Positions 25,475 to 34,195 are shown, counted from the stretch's first letter. The stretch is 64,000 nucleotides of DNA from Streptomyces erythrochromogenes (GCF_036170895.1 NZ_CP108036.1:5325501-5389500); one strand, 5' to 3'. A program made the numbers and translations. The notes: generated by a model not told the origin, from the letters alone.

Positions 25475-26770
25475 TCAGGCGATCGAGAAGGTCACGACCG
25501 TCTGGTAGGTGTCGGCGAACATGAACGGCGGGAGCTGGATCATTCCGGCGCCGCCGACGGCGAACTCACCACCGGTCAGCTCGTCGCCCCCGGCGGCCTG
25601 GGAGGCCACCTTCATCGGGACGTCGGAGATCGCGCCGGGCGTGCCCGCGGTGCAGGTGCTCGGGCTGTCCGGGTTGGTCACGGTGCAGGACGGCTGGATG
25701 CCGATCTGCGCCTTCGCCATCGAGTGGCCGGTGGTCTGGTTCAGGAACGGCGTACGGGTCGCCGTCACGTCCCAGCCGAGCGAGCCGCCGCGGAAGTCCT
25801 GGACGGTCGCGGCGTTGAAGACGCCGACCACCGACTGGGCCTTGCCGTTTATGGTGACGGAGCCGAAGCTGACGGCCGGCTGGCCGTCCTTCGGGCCCAG
25901 GGCCAGCGGTCCGGGAAGGACCTCGACGTCGACCGGGTTCTTCACGCCTGCCTGCTCCTCCAGGAAGACGAAGGCCTTGTACGGGGTGATCGAACCGTCG
26001 ATCTTGATCGTGTCGGCCTTCTTGGTGACCGTGATGTTGCAGGTGGCGGCGCCGGACGCGTCCGCCGTGCCGGTGCCGGTGTCACCGGTCGCCGCACCGG
26101 CGAGCAGGGCGGAACAGGTGACGGCGCCGGCCGGGAAGTTGGCTCCGCCCACGACGACGGCGGTGCCCGCCGGGCCGCTGTTGGGCGTCAGCTTCGTGGT
26201 GACCGGGTCCTTGGGCAGGGCCTCGACGGCGACCGATCCGAGCGAGGCGCTCGGGCGGGGCGCCGGGGTACAGGTGGTGGTGAACACCGAACCGGAGAGG
26301 TCCGCGTCGGTCACCGCCAGGTCGAGGGCGACCTGGACGGTCGTGCCCTCGGAACCGTCCGGGATCTTGATGGTTCCGGAGAACGCCTTGGGGTCGAGCG
26401 GCTGCCCGGCCACGACGGACACGGTCTCGGGCGGGCTGGTGACCACCTGGGTGGTGGCGCCGACCTTGAGAGTGATCTTGGTCGTGTTCACCGTGGTGAC
26501 GGAGAACGAGGGGATCAGGGGGCTCGCACCCGGGTCGATCGTGATCGGGACGACGTCGCCGGCCTTGGCGCCGTCGGGCAGCGTGACCGTCCAGTTCTGG
26601 TTGCCCGAGCCGTCCGGCTGCGGCGCCGGGGCGTCGCAGTTCTCGAAGACGGTCGTGGTCTTGGTCGCGGCCTGCGCGGAGCCCGCCAGGCCCACCACTG
26701 CGCCGGTCAGGGCCAGCGACAGGGCCCCGGCCCCTGCCAGCGCCTTTCGTACATGCCTTCTCGTACTCAC
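25475..26770 (-). CDS. Secreted WxL-like surface protein with IPT/TIG-type domain
   Basis: A 431-residue exported protein. Signal peptide: MSTRRHVRKALAGAGALSLA, cleavage near AQA. The N-terminal half contains beta-sandwich repeats; the middle has TPNSGPAGTAVVVGGANFP, typical of IPT/TIG or neocarzinostatin-like beta domains. The C-terminal 130 residues resemble WxL domains: VVGVFNAATVQDFRGGSLGW with DVTATRTPF (a W-D-V in place of WxL) and an end of ADTYQTVVTFSIA that aligns with the usual Y-x-A-x-L-x-W-x-L. It has no membrane anchor, so surface retention probably depends on the DUF916 partner. GTG start, AAGGAG upstream. Confidence 0.72.
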   Translation of the reverse strand: MSTRRHVRKALAGAGALSLALTGAVVGLAGSAQAATKTTTVFENCDAPAPQPDGSGNQNWTVTLPDGAKAGDVVPITIDPGASPLIPSFSVTTVNTTKITLKVGATTQVVTSPPETVSVVAGQPLDPKAFSGTIKIPDGSEGTTVQVALDLAVTDADLSGSVFTTTCTPAPRPSASLGSVAVEALPKDPVTTKLTPNSGPAGTAVVVGGANFPAGAVTCSALLAGAATGDTGTGTADASGAATCNITVTKKADTIKIDGSITPYKAFVFLEEQAGVKNPVDVEVLPGPLALGPKDGQPAVSFGSVTINGKAQSVVGVFNAATVQDFRGGSLGWDVTATRTPFLNQTTGHSMAKAQIGIQPSCTVTNPDSPSTCTAGTPGAISDVPMKVASQAAGGDELTGGEFAVGGAGMIQLPPFMFADTYQTVVTFSIA

Positions 26771-26910
26771 TGGGTCGCGACTCCTTCGTCATGACGAACC
26801 CTCCCCCCACCCGCTGTGTGGGGGAGGCCGAGCCGGTGCGGTGGCCGATATTGACGCGTCACGGTGATGAGAAGTCAATGACTTGCTTTCGCCCGAAGCA
26901 CACAGAAATT

Positions 26911-26943
26911 GATGGGCCATCAGGGAGGGGCTGATGGCCCATC
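26911..26943. terminator. Terminator of the S8 peptidase gene
   Basis: GATGGGCCATCAG (26911-26923) pairs perfectly with CTGATGGCCCATC (26931-26943) around a 7-nt loop. On the minus strand the stem is followed by AATTTCTGTG. It lies in the 270-bp gap downstream of the subtilase and upstream of the WxL-like gene; nothing else was seen in that gap. Confidence 0.8.
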
Positions 26944-27040
26944 GGATACCGACCGGTCGGGGTGGGGGCGGCGCCGGGCGGCCCGGCCGGTCGGTCCAGG
27001 CCTTATCCGGCCGTATTCGGGCGGCTGTGGTCGGCGCGGG

Positions 27041-28249
27041 TCAGTGCCGGCCGGCTGTGACGTGCAGCAGCAGGTTCGGGGTGCCGGCCGGCAGTCCGGT
27101 GATCCGGTCGGGCACGGCGCCGCCTACCAGCGCCCCGGAGACCTGCGCCGGGGTGCGCGCCGTACCGTCGGCCAGGAGCAGCGCGGCCGCCCCCGCCACG
27201 TGCGGGGCGGCCATCGAGGTGCCGGAGGAGCGGGCGGTGGCGGTGGCGGAGTCCTTCCAGGCGGAGGTGACGGCCACGCCCGGCGCGAACAGGTCGACGC
27301 AGGCACCGTGGTTGGAGAACGGCGCGCGGCGGTCCGCGGCGTCGGTCGCGCCGACGGTGAGGGCCTGCGGGACGGAGGCGGGGGATCCGCCGCAGGCGTT
27401 CCTGCCCTCGTTGCCGGCCGCCGCGACGAAGGTGACGCCCGAGGACACGACCCGCAGGACGGCGGCGTCGAGGGCGCGGCTGCGGCTGCCGCCCATGCTC
27501 ATGTTGGCCACGGCCGGTGTGCCCGGGGCGCGGGCGGCGTCCCGCACCACCCAGTCGAGGCCCTTGATCATGGCCGACAGGCGCCCGTCGCCGCGGCAGT
27601 CGGCGACCTTCACGGCGACGAGGGAGACGCCCTTGGCGACCCCGTACGTCTCCCCGCCCACGGTCCCCGCGACGTGCGTGCCGTGTCCGTTGCAGTCACG
27701 CGAGCTCTCCAGGAACACCGCGTTGTGCCCGGCCCGTGCCCGGCCGCCGAACTCCTGGTGGCGGGTGTTGATCCCGGTGTCGAGGACGTAGACGGTGACG
27801 CCCTCGGCCTTCGTGGCGTACGTGTACGAGCCGTCGAGCGGGAGTTCGCGCTGGTCGATCCGGTCCAGGGTCCAGGGGGCGGGCGCCTGCGGCCGGGCTT
27901 GGGGCGTGTCGGTGGTGCCGGTCGCGCCGGTGATGTGGAAGACCGTGTCCGGTTCCACGGAGGCAACCCGGGGGTCGGCGGCCAGGGCGGCGGCCCGCGC
28001 GGCCGTGGTGCGGACGGCGAAGCCGTTCAGTGCGGCCTCGTAGACGGGCCCGACCTCGTCCCCGGCGTCCGCGGCCTCGGCGGCCAGGGCGCGGGTCGGG
28101 GCGCGGGAGGTGGTGTCCTTGAGGACGACGACGTAAGGGGCGGTGGAGCCCGACCCGGAGCCGGGGTCGGGAACAGGTGGGGGGCCCGTGACGGCGGCCG
28201 CGAGCAGGGCGGCCGCGGGGACGAGCGTGGCGAATGCGGTTGCGGTCAT
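27041..28249 (-). CDS. Secreted subtilisin-family (S8) serine peptidase
   Basis: A 402-residue secreted peptidase: hydrophobic signal (MTATAFATLVPAAALLAAAV), an I9 propeptide inhibitor domain (about 38-102, YVVVLKD...NGFAVRTTAARAAALAADPRV), then the catalytic domain with Asp157 (YVLDTGI), His189 (CNGHGTHVAG) and Ser345 (SGTSMAAPHVAG). The oxyanion Asn is probably in AAAGNEG. It acts outside the cell after autocleavage of the propeptide. The ATG at 28249 gives a normal signal peptide but has a weak ribosome site; a GTG at 28309 would add 20 residues. Confidence 0.9.
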   Translation of the reverse strand: MTATAFATLVPAAALLAAAVTGPPPVPDPGSGSGSTAPYVVVLKDTTSRAPTRALAAEAADAGDEVGPVYEAALNGFAVRTTAARAAALAADPRVASVEPDTVFHITGATGTTDTPQARPQAPAPWTLDRIDQRELPLDGSYTYATKAEGVTVYVLDTGINTRHQEFGGRARAGHNAVFLESSRDCNGHGTHVAGTVGGETYGVAKGVSLVAVKVADCRGDGRLSAMIKGLDWVVRDAARAPGTPAVANMSMGGSRSRALDAAVLRVVSSGVTFVAAAGNEGRNACGGSPASVPQALTVGATDAADRRAPFSNHGACVDLFAPGVAVTSAWKDSATATARSSGTSMAAPHVAGAAALLLADGTARTPAQVSGALVGGAVPDRITGLPAGTPNLLLHVTAGRH

Positions 28250-28348
28250 GCGGCCGATGCTCTGCGAGGGGCGGTGCGGGCGCGCGGAGGGTGCGCCGAG
28301 TGGGCGCACGACACGCCGCCGCCCGGGCTAGAACGCGTCTGGGGCGCC

Positions 28349-28762
28349 CTACGGGGCGAGGGGCCAGCCGCGCATCGAGAACACGCCCTCGTCGCGGGCA
28401 CCGGCGGCGTCATAGGTGGCCAGCGCGGCCTCGTTGTCGGTGTCGACGCCCACCCACATGCCGTAGCAGCCGCGTTCCTTCGCCTCGTCCGCGAGGGCCA
28501 GGGTCAGGGCGCGGCCGATGCCGCGGCGCCGGTAGCCCTCGTCCACGGAGAGCTCGTACAGGCACATCTCGGTGCCCTTGTCGGGGTGGACCATCTCGAT
28601 GCCGGAGACCATCCCGGCGGGCACGTCGTCGACGTAGGCGATGAGCATCAGGTGCCCGGGGGCGGTGAGGAAGCGCTCGGACCATTCCTGGCGGGCGGGC
28701 CCGTCGAAGAGGGATTCGGCGGCCGAGAGCTCGGCGGGTGTGAAGGCCCGGCGGATGTCCAT
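28349..28762 (-). CDS. GNAT acetyltransferase, AAC(3)-I-like
   Basis: A 137-residue acetyltransferase. Acetyl-CoA motif A is ELSVDEGYRRRGIGRALTLA, followed by GCYGMWVGVDTDNEAALATY and DAAGARDEGVFSM. The order and spacing recall AAC(3)-I aminoglycoside acetyltransferases, but the resemblance is to the fold subgroup and drug modification is not shown. ATG 28762 is used; a GTG at 28771 is the alternative, and neither has a clear Shine-Dalgarno. It is divergent from the hydrolase at 28908. Confidence 0.83.
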   Translation of the reverse strand: MDIRRAFTPAELSAAESLFDGPARQEWSERFLTAPGHLMLIAYVDDVPAGMVSGIEMVHPDKGTEMCLYELSVDEGYRRRGIGRALTLALADEAKERGCYGMWVGVDTDNEAALATYDAAGARDEGVFSMRGWPLAP

Positions 28763-28907
28763 GGCGGTCACGATAATGCGCGCGGCACCGGTGGCGGGGC
28801 GTAGCCGGGCACGGCGTGGCGGGCGGCCCGGAAACTCCCGGCCGGGTGGACGCGGTGCTGACTAACCTGTCCGGGTCGTCGAGGACTTGAGGTCGAGGGG
28901 GAGCGCC

Positions 28908-29717
28908 GTGAGGAATGCCGTGGTCACACCGGGGGGCGACCGGATCCGCTGGGTGGAGCTGCCGGGCGAGGACCCGGCCCGGGTGTACGTCCACGGCCTG
29001 GGGGCCACCTCGCCCGCCTACTTCGCGGCGAGCGCCGCGCACCCGCTGCTGGCGGGCCGGCGCTCCCTGCTGGCCGACCTGCTGGGCCACGGGCACAGCG
29101 ACCGGCCCGAGGACTTCGGCTACACCCTCGAAGAGCACGCCGACGCGCTGGCGGCCGCCCTCACCGGGGCCGGCGCGGAGGGCGCCGAGCTGATCGCCCA
29201 CAGCATGGGCGGAGCCGTGGCCATCGTCCTGGCCGACCGTCACCCCCGCCTCGTGTCCCGGCTCGTGCTCGTCGACGCCAACCTGGATCCCCTGCAGCCC
29301 CGACCGGCCGCCCCCGGGAGCAGCGGGATCGCCTCCTACACCGAGGAGGAGTTCCTCGCCGGCGGCTGGGCCGAGGTGCGCGACAGGGCCGGCGCTCACT
29401 GGTGGTCCACCATGCGGCTGGCGGGCCGTACGGCCCTGTACCGCAGCGCCGTCCACCTCGCGGCCGGCACCACCCCCACGATGCGCGAGCTGCTGCTGGA
29501 GCTGAAGATCCCGCGCACCTTCCTGCTGCCCGAGGCGGACGCCCCGCTCCCGGGCGCCGACGCCCTCCGGGCCGCGGGCGTCGCCGTGGTGTCCGTCCCC
29601 GACTGCGGGCACAACATCATGCTGGACAACCCGGAGGCCTTCGCCAGAGCCACCGCCACGGCCCTGGGCGACGGCGACGTCCGACACGGCGAGAAGGCGT
29701 ACCGGGGCGGCGAATAG
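28908..29717 (+). CDS. Alpha/beta hydrolase
   Basis: A 269-residue cytoplasmic alpha/beta-hydrolase. It has the oxyanion block VYVHGLGATSPAYF, nucleophile Ser in LIAHSMGGAVAIVLADRHP, acid in LLPEADAPLPG and His in VPDCGHNIM. The length is typical of the MhpC/BioH-like single-domain family with a small cap (about 145-200). Substrate unknown. GTG 28908 follows GGGGGAG; the in-frame start at 28887 lacks such a site. Confidence 0.85.
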   Translation: MRNAVVTPGGDRIRWVELPGEDPARVYVHGLGATSPAYFAASAAHPLLAGRRSLLADLLGHGHSDRPEDFGYTLEEHADALAAALTGAGAEGAELIAHSMGGAVAIVLADRHPRLVSRLVLVDANLDPLQPRPAAPGSSGIASYTEEEFLAGGWAEVRDRAGAHWWSTMRLAGRTALYRSAVHLAAGTTPTMRELLLELKIPRTFLLPEADAPLPGADALRAAGVAVVSVPDCGHNIMLDNPEAFARATATALGDGDVRHGEKAYRGGE

Positions 29718-29815
29718 TCCCACCCGGCAAGGGCGCTCGACCCCGTGCACCGTTGGACCCGAGCGTAAGGGCTCTCGCCGGTGAACCGGCCCCGCAACCC
29801 GCAGCCCGCAGCCCG

Positions 29816-30298
29816 CTAGCCCTGGGCGCGCGGGGAAGGGGTGCCGTCGGTCCAGGCGTAGACCCGCTTGCCGCGCACCGCGACCTGGTACTGGTGGAAG
29901 TCCCGGCACTCGGTGCGGACTTCGGCCCGCATGCCCCGCGGCCACCACTTGGCGTGCAGGTCCGGCGCGCCCTGTCGCTTCGGGACGCCCGCCGTGCACT
30001 GCGGGCCGTCCAGCGGGGTCTTGCCGAGGTCGAACCGTATGAGCCGGTCGTGGCCGGTGGTGCGCACCCGTATGCGGACGTCGGTGGCGTCCTTGGGTAT
30101 CCAGGACGGCAGGGCGAAGGGCGCTTCCGTGCGCGTCGGGGCGTCGGCGGCGGTCGCGAAGCGCTTGCCCTTCTCCTTGAACACCTTGTGGTCGATGGTG
30201 TCCGTCACGGGGTTGGGCGGCAGGTTGGGCAGGGCGAAGGCGGCGGTGGCGAGGACTCCCACGGTGGCGGCGGCGATGACGAGCGGGCGGCGGTTCAT
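29816..30298 (-). CDS. Exported or membrane-tethered protein of unknown function
   Basis: A 160-residue protein with an N-terminal signal/anchor (MNRRPLVIAAATVGVLATAA). The rest is soluble, rich in aromatic and charged residues (KDATDVRIRVRTTGHDRLIR, WWPRGMRAEVRTECRDFHQY), with two cysteines. It ends in a proline-rich tail. I do not recognise a domain. The ATG at 30298 is the only start that includes the hydrophobic segment. Neighbours, a hydrolase and a phospholipase, are on the opposite strand and give no clue. Confidence 0.65.
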   Translation of the reverse strand: MNRRPLVIAAATVGVLATAAFALPNLPPNPVTDTIDHKVFKEKGKRFATAADAPTRTEAPFALPSWIPKDATDVRIRVRTTGHDRLIRFDLGKTPLDGPQCTAGVPKRQGAPDLHAKWWPRGMRAEVRTECRDFHQYQVAVRGKRVYAWTDGTPSPRAQG

Positions 30299-30486
30299 GC
30301 CTTCAAGTCTGGGCCGGGGACGCCCCCTCGCGCGTCCCTCCTCAGAACGAACCGCGCCTTGGCCGAAGGTCGCACACGGCGTCATACCTGGGAGGGTCTC
30401 CGGTCGTGGCCGGGCGACCCCCAGTAACCGGGCGGTGCCCGGCCCCGTTGGCCGGATGACCGTCCGCCCGGCCCCCGAGGACCCCC

Positions 30487-30951
30487 ATGCGCCGTCGCCT
30501 CCTCCTCCCCGCCCTCGCCACCGCCACGGCCACCGCCGTGCTCGCCCTCGCGCCCGCCGCCTGGGCCGCGCCCGAGGTCCCGGCCGACAAGCCGCAGGTG
30601 CTGAGCCGCTGGACGCAGCCCGGCACCGCGAGTTACGAGGCCTGGGCCGACGCGCGCGAGCACCGCGCCGCCTGGGCGGCGTACGGCTTCGACTGGTCGA
30701 CCGACCAGTGCACCACCTCCCCGGACAACCCCTTCGGCTTCCCCTTCGCGGCAGCCTGCGCCCGCCACGACTTCGGCTACCGCAACCACCGCGCGGCAGG
30801 GCTGTTTCCGGCCGCCAAGGCCCGGCTCGACGAGGCGTTCCACGCGGACATGAAGCGGGTGTGCGCCCGCTACTCGGGCAGCCGCAAGCGTTCGTGCGAC
30901 GGCACCGCGTGGACGTACTACCAGGCGGTCAGGATCCTCGGCATTTCCTAG
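30487..30951 (+). CDS. Secreted phospholipase A2 (prokaryotic group XIV)
   Basis: A 154-residue protein: signal peptide cleaved after AAWA (residue 27), then the compact helical PLA2 domain known from Streptomyces violaceoruber. The catalytic dyad is His94-Asp95 in ACARHDFGYRN. The calcium-binding and substrate segment is DQCTTSPDNPFGF. Four cysteines (75, 91, 126, 137) make the two conserved disulphides. It hydrolyses the sn-2 ester of glycerophospholipids outside the cell. Its TAG stop shares the palindrome CTAG with the stop of the convergent molybdoenzyme gene, a 4-bp overlap. Confidence 0.95.
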   Translation: MRRRLLLPALATATATAVLALAPAAWAAPEVPADKPQVLSRWTQPGTASYEAWADAREHRAAWAAYGFDWSTDQCTTSPDNPFGFPFAAACARHDFGYRNHRAAGLFPAAKARLDEAFHADMKRVCARYSGSRKRSCDGTAWTYYQAVRILGIS

Positions 30952-32078
30952 GGAGCCGCAACGCAGAGCACCGGGACCCGCTGGACCAGGTTGTTGCCGA
31001 AGCCGCCGAGGTTCCACGGCTGTTCGAGGGGCTGGGTGCGGCCGCCGGCGTCCGTGGCGCGGACGGTGAGCGTGTGGCGGCCCGGTACGGCCGTCCAGAC
31101 GCAGCTCCAGGCCTGCCAGGCCCACGGATGCGGATCCGGGGCCGCCAGCTCGGCCCGGGCCCAGGTCAGGCCGTCGTCGGCGCTCACCTCCACCTGGGCC
31201 ACGGCCCCGTGGCCGGACCAGGCCCGCCCCCGGAGCCGCACGGGGCCGGGGTGCACGACGCGGGTGCGCGACATGAAGTCGGGGAAGCCCGGCGGTGCCA
31301 TCAGGGCGCGCGGCGCGATCCGGGTCACCGGCTCGCCCGGATCGTTCGACTCGTCGGCGGACCACCGGAAGCGGTAGGCCGCGGACTGCTGGAAGCCGGT
31401 GAACGGCGCGTCGACGAGGGTGATCTCGCGCAGCCATTTGACGTGCGCCATGCCGTACCAGCCGGGCACGACCAGCCGCAGCGGGTACCCGTGCTGCGGC
31501 GGCAGGGGCAGGCCGTTCATGGCGTAGGCGATCAGTACGCCCGAGCCGTCCGCGGCGGCGTACGGCAGCGGCAGGCTGCGCCGGTAGTCCTGCTCGACAC
31601 CGCGCTCCACACCGTGGTCGGCCCCGGTGAACACGGCCTCGACCGCATCGGGCCGCACCCCCGCCCGGTCCAGTACGAGGCCCAGCGGGACCCCGGTCCA
31701 GTCGGCTGTGCCCACCGCCTCGACCAGCCACGGCTGGCTGACCGGCCGGGGCGACAGGAGCGCCCGGCCGTTGCCCGCGCACTCCATCGTGACCCGGTGG
31801 GTGACCGCGGGGAACGCGCGCAGGGCGTCGAGGTCCAGCGACAGAGGCGTGTCGACCCGGCCGCCCACGGTCAGCCGCCAGCCGTCCGCGTCGGCGGCCG
31901 GGATGTCGTAGTGGACCAGGACGTAGTGCAGCCCGGGCGGTGTGACCTCGTAGCGCAGGGCTTCCAGCGGCAGGCCGTGGTTGCGGGCGGCGAGCGCCAA
32001 CTCCTCCTGGCCGATGCCCTCACCGGCCGGGGCGATGCGTGCCGGGGCGCTGACATCCCGCGCGGACGCCTGGTCCAT
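30948..32078 (-). CDS. Sulfite-oxidase-family molybdopterin enzyme
   Basis: A 376-residue protein with the oxidoreductase molybdopterin domain (residues 45-240; the ligand Cys is in RVTMECAGNGRALL, followed by WTGVPLGLVLDRAG, HGYPLRLVVPGWYGMAHVKW) and a C-terminal dimerisation domain of the Mo-co type (RGRAWSGHGAVAQVEVSADD). No signal peptide and no haem domain are seen, so an electron acceptor is not evident. It could oxidise sulfite or a related oxyanion. ATG 32078 is preceded by GGGGAG with almost no spacing, so the start is uncertain. Confidence 0.86.
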   Translation of the reverse strand: MDQASARDVSAPARIAPAGEGIGQEELALAARNHGLPLEALRYEVTPPGLHYVLVHYDIPAADADGWRLTVGGRVDTPLSLDLDALRAFPAVTHRVTMECAGNGRALLSPRPVSQPWLVEAVGTADWTGVPLGLVLDRAGVRPDAVEAVFTGADHGVERGVEQDYRRSLPLPYAAADGSGVLIAYAMNGLPLPPQHGYPLRLVVPGWYGMAHVKWLREITLVDAPFTGFQQSAAYRFRWSADESNDPGEPVTRIAPRALMAPPGFPDFMSRTRVVHPGPVRLRGRAWSGHGAVAQVEVSADDGLTWARAELAAPDPHPWAWQAWSCVWTAVPGRHTLTVRATDAGGRTQPLEQPWNLGGFGNNLVQRVPVLCVAAP

Positions 32079-32154
32079 CTCCCCATGGTCGCGCGCCCCG
32101 CGCCGCGGGGCACGTCGTCGCGTCCCCGGTCCTTCGCGTCCCCGGTCCGTCGCG

Positions 32155-33429
32155 TCACAGGTGCCGGGCGAACCAGGCGCGGGCCAGGGCGGCGACCTCC
32201 TCCAGGGCACCGGGCTCCTCGAAGAGGTGCGTGGCGCCCGGGACGACCTCCAGCCGGTTCTCGCAGCGCAGCTCCCGCTGCGCCGCGCGGTTGAGGTCGA
32301 GCACGGTGGTGTCGCGGCCGCCGACGACGAGCAGCGTGGGCGCCCGTACGGAGGCCAGCCGGGGCCCGGCGAGGTCGGGCCGGCCGCCGCGGGAGACCAC
32401 GGCGCCGATGTCCGCGTCGGCGGCGGACGCGGCCCACAGCGCGGCCGCGGCCCCGGTGCTCGCCCCGAAGTAGCCGATCGGGAGGGACGCGCGCCGGCGC
32501 AGCCAGCCGGTGGCGTCCGTGAGCCGCCCGGCCAGGGTCCCGATGTCGAAGACATTGGCCCGGTCGGCCTCCTCGGCGGGTGTCAGCAGGTCGAAGAGCA
32601 GGGTGCCCAGACCCGCCCGGTTCAGGTCCGCGGCGACCGCCCGGTTGCGCGGGCTGCGGCGGCTGCTGCCCGAGCCGTGGGCGAACATCACGACGGCCCC
32701 GGCCCCCTCGGGCAGGGCCAGGTCCCCGGCCAGGGCCAGGCCGCCGGCGTCCACCTCGACCGCTGCGGACCGGGGGGCCTGCCCGGGCGCGGGGCCGGCC
32801 GCGGCCCGCGCCAGCAGGGAGACGACCTCCTCGTCGGGGGTCTGGGAGAAGTCCCGGTACCACTCGCCGACGGCCCGGAAGGCGCGCGGCGTGGAGAGGC
32901 ACACCACCTCGTCGGTCTCGCCGCCCAGCCGGGCGACGGCGTCGGGCGGCGCCACCGGAACGGCCAGTACCACGCGGGCCGCGCCCTGGGCCCGTACGAC
33001 CCGGCACGCGGCGGCGGCCGTGGCGCCGGTGGCGATCCCGTCGTCCACGACGATCACCGTCCGGCCGTCGAGCGGGACGCGGGTCCGGTCGCCGCGGAAC
33101 CTGCGGGCCTGCCGGGCCAGCTCCGCCTCCTCGGCGTGCTCGACGGCCGCCAGGTCCTGCTGCGTGACGCGGCTGCTGCGGACGATGTCCTCGCTGATGA
33201 CCCGTACGCCGCCCTCGCCGATCGCGCCGAAGCCGAGCTCGCGGTGGTGCGGGACGCCGAGCTTGCGGACCACGATCACGTCGAGCGGGGCGCCGAGGGC
33301 CCGCGCCACGGCGAAGGCCACCGGGACGCCGCCGCGGGGCAGGCCCAGTACGACGGGACGTTCCCCCTCCAGATGGCGGACGGCTTCGGCGAGCCGTTCT
33401 CCGGCGTCCGCGCGGTCGGTGAAGAGCAC
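32155..33429 (-). CDS. Phosphoribosyltransferase - alpha/beta hydrolase fusion
   Basis: A 424-residue two-domain protein. Residues 1-210 form a type I phosphoribosyltransferase with the PRPP loop VIVVDDGIATGATAAAA and the flexible PRGGVPVA block. Residues 225-424 are a dienelactone-hydrolase-like alpha/beta hydrolase (VMFAHGSGSSRRSPRN, nucleophile in GYFGASTGAAAALWAA, His in GATHLFEEPG). The same fusion is known in mycobacteria (the DosR-regulon gene Rv0571c). Its reaction is not established. It starts at GTG 33429 and lies 76 bp upstream of the molybdoenzyme on the same strand. Confidence 0.88.
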   Translation of the reverse strand: MLFTDRADAGERLAEAVRHLEGERPVVLGLPRGGVPVAFAVARALGAPLDVIVVRKLGVPHHRELGFGAIGEGGVRVISEDIVRSSRVTQQDLAAVEHAEEAELARQARRFRGDRTRVPLDGRTVIVVDDGIATGATAAAACRVVRAQGAARVVLAVPVAPPDAVARLGGETDEVVCLSTPRAFRAVGEWYRDFSQTPDEEVVSLLARAAAGPAPGQAPRSAAVEVDAGGLALAGDLALPEGAGAVVMFAHGSGSSRRSPRNRAVAADLNRAGLGTLLFDLLTPAEEADRANVFDIGTLAGRLTDATGWLRRRASLPIGYFGASTGAAAALWAASAADADIGAVVSRGGRPDLAGPRLASVRAPTLLVVGGRDTTVLDLNRAAQRELRCENRLEVVPGATHLFEEPGALEEVAALARAWFARHL

Positions 33430-33757
33430 GGGGGTTCACCCCCAACCCGAGGGGAGACGGAAGCACGCGCAGCCCTCTTCCGACGCAACCCCACGCGGGG
33501 GCTTCCCGCAAGTCGGGGAAGCCGGCGCACCACGGCCTCGGCAGCCCGAAGAGGATCGACCCCTTCCGGTGAACGCTTCGCCCTACGGCGCTTTTCAGCC
33601 GATCTTTGGCCCGGGGCGGTCGAGTTCGTCCCGCACGACGACGCCGGCAGGCGCCGGGAAACGGCCCCTCGGCGCGTCCGGAGCAACCCCGGACGAAGGC
33701 TCCGACCCGCCCCGGACTCGTCCCGGGCAGCCCCGCAGACCGCTGCGACCTGCGCGA
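33430..33757. other. Noncoding gap upstream of the fusion gene
   Basis: No convincing gene was seen in these 328 bp. They contain an 8-bp hairpin, GGCTTCCC (33500-33507) with GGGAAGCC (33516-33523), and should hold the promoter of the phosphoribosyltransferase fusion. Confidence 0.5.
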
Positions 33758-33781
33758 AAGCCCTCCGCGGAGGGAGGGCTT
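33758..33781 (-). terminator. Terminator of tRNA-Arg
   Basis: AAGCCCTCC (33758-33766) pairs with GGAGGGCTT (33773-33781) around a 6-nt loop. On the minus strand it follows the tRNA by 18 bp and is succeeded by TTTCGCGC. Confidence 0.8.
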
Positions 33782-33799
33782 CGGGTGATGGAGAATGTG

Positions 33800-33872
33800 T
33801 GCCCCCGGCAGGACTCGAACCTGCGGCCAAGTGCTTAGAAGGCACCTGCTCTATCCACTGAGCTACGGGGGC
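33800..33872 (-). tRNA. tRNA-Arg(TCT)
   Basis: Read on the minus strand, the 73-nt cloverleaf has a GCCCCCG/CGGGGGC acceptor stem, discriminator A, D-arm TAGCTCAGTGGATAGAGCA, anticodon arm GGTGC-CTTCTAA-GCACT with anticodon TCT, and T-arm GCAGGTTCGAGTCCTGC. CCA is not encoded. It decodes AGA (and AGG), rare in this GC-rich genome. No integrated element is next to it. Confidence 0.95.
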
Positions 33873-34195
33873 CGGAAGGTGGCCCTGGTGGGCCTGGAGC
33901 CCCTGGTGGGGGTGGGACTTCGGTCCGTGCCGGGTCAAGGATAGGGCTCCGGTTGCCTTGTCCCGGTTGCTTCACTCGCGTGCCACGATGTGGAGGTTCG
34001 GTGAAGCGGTCCCGATAATCGCAGGCAGGTGCGATTCTCGCATCGCTTTTGCGCCGCGGCGCCCTGGGTGTTGTGCACTCGTTATGCCTGCGCCCCACTC
34101 GTCCGTCGTGCCCAGAATGTCCCACTGAAGTCGCGGTCGGCGCGCAGGGGGCGTATAAGCTTCAAAAATGGTCCTAAATTGGGCATTCTTCGCAT
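33873..34195. promoter_or_regulatory. Intergenic region with promoters for tRNA-Arg and the GTPase operon
   Basis: These 323 bp contain no recognisable gene. A TATAAG box (34154-34159) about 37 bp before the GTPase start is a likely -10 element. The AT-richer stretch near 34160-34195 is unusual for this genome. The tRNA promoter should lie just right of 33873 on the minus strand. Confidence 0.45.

Noticed and set aside
28349..28762. Aminoglycoside resistance gene
   Set aside because: The resemblance is to the GNAT subgroup only; specificity residues and context for resistance cannot be shown.
33800..33872. tRNA-Arg as an integration site for a mobile element
   Set aside because: No integrase, excisionase next to an integrase, or direct repeat of the tRNA 3' end was seen nearby.
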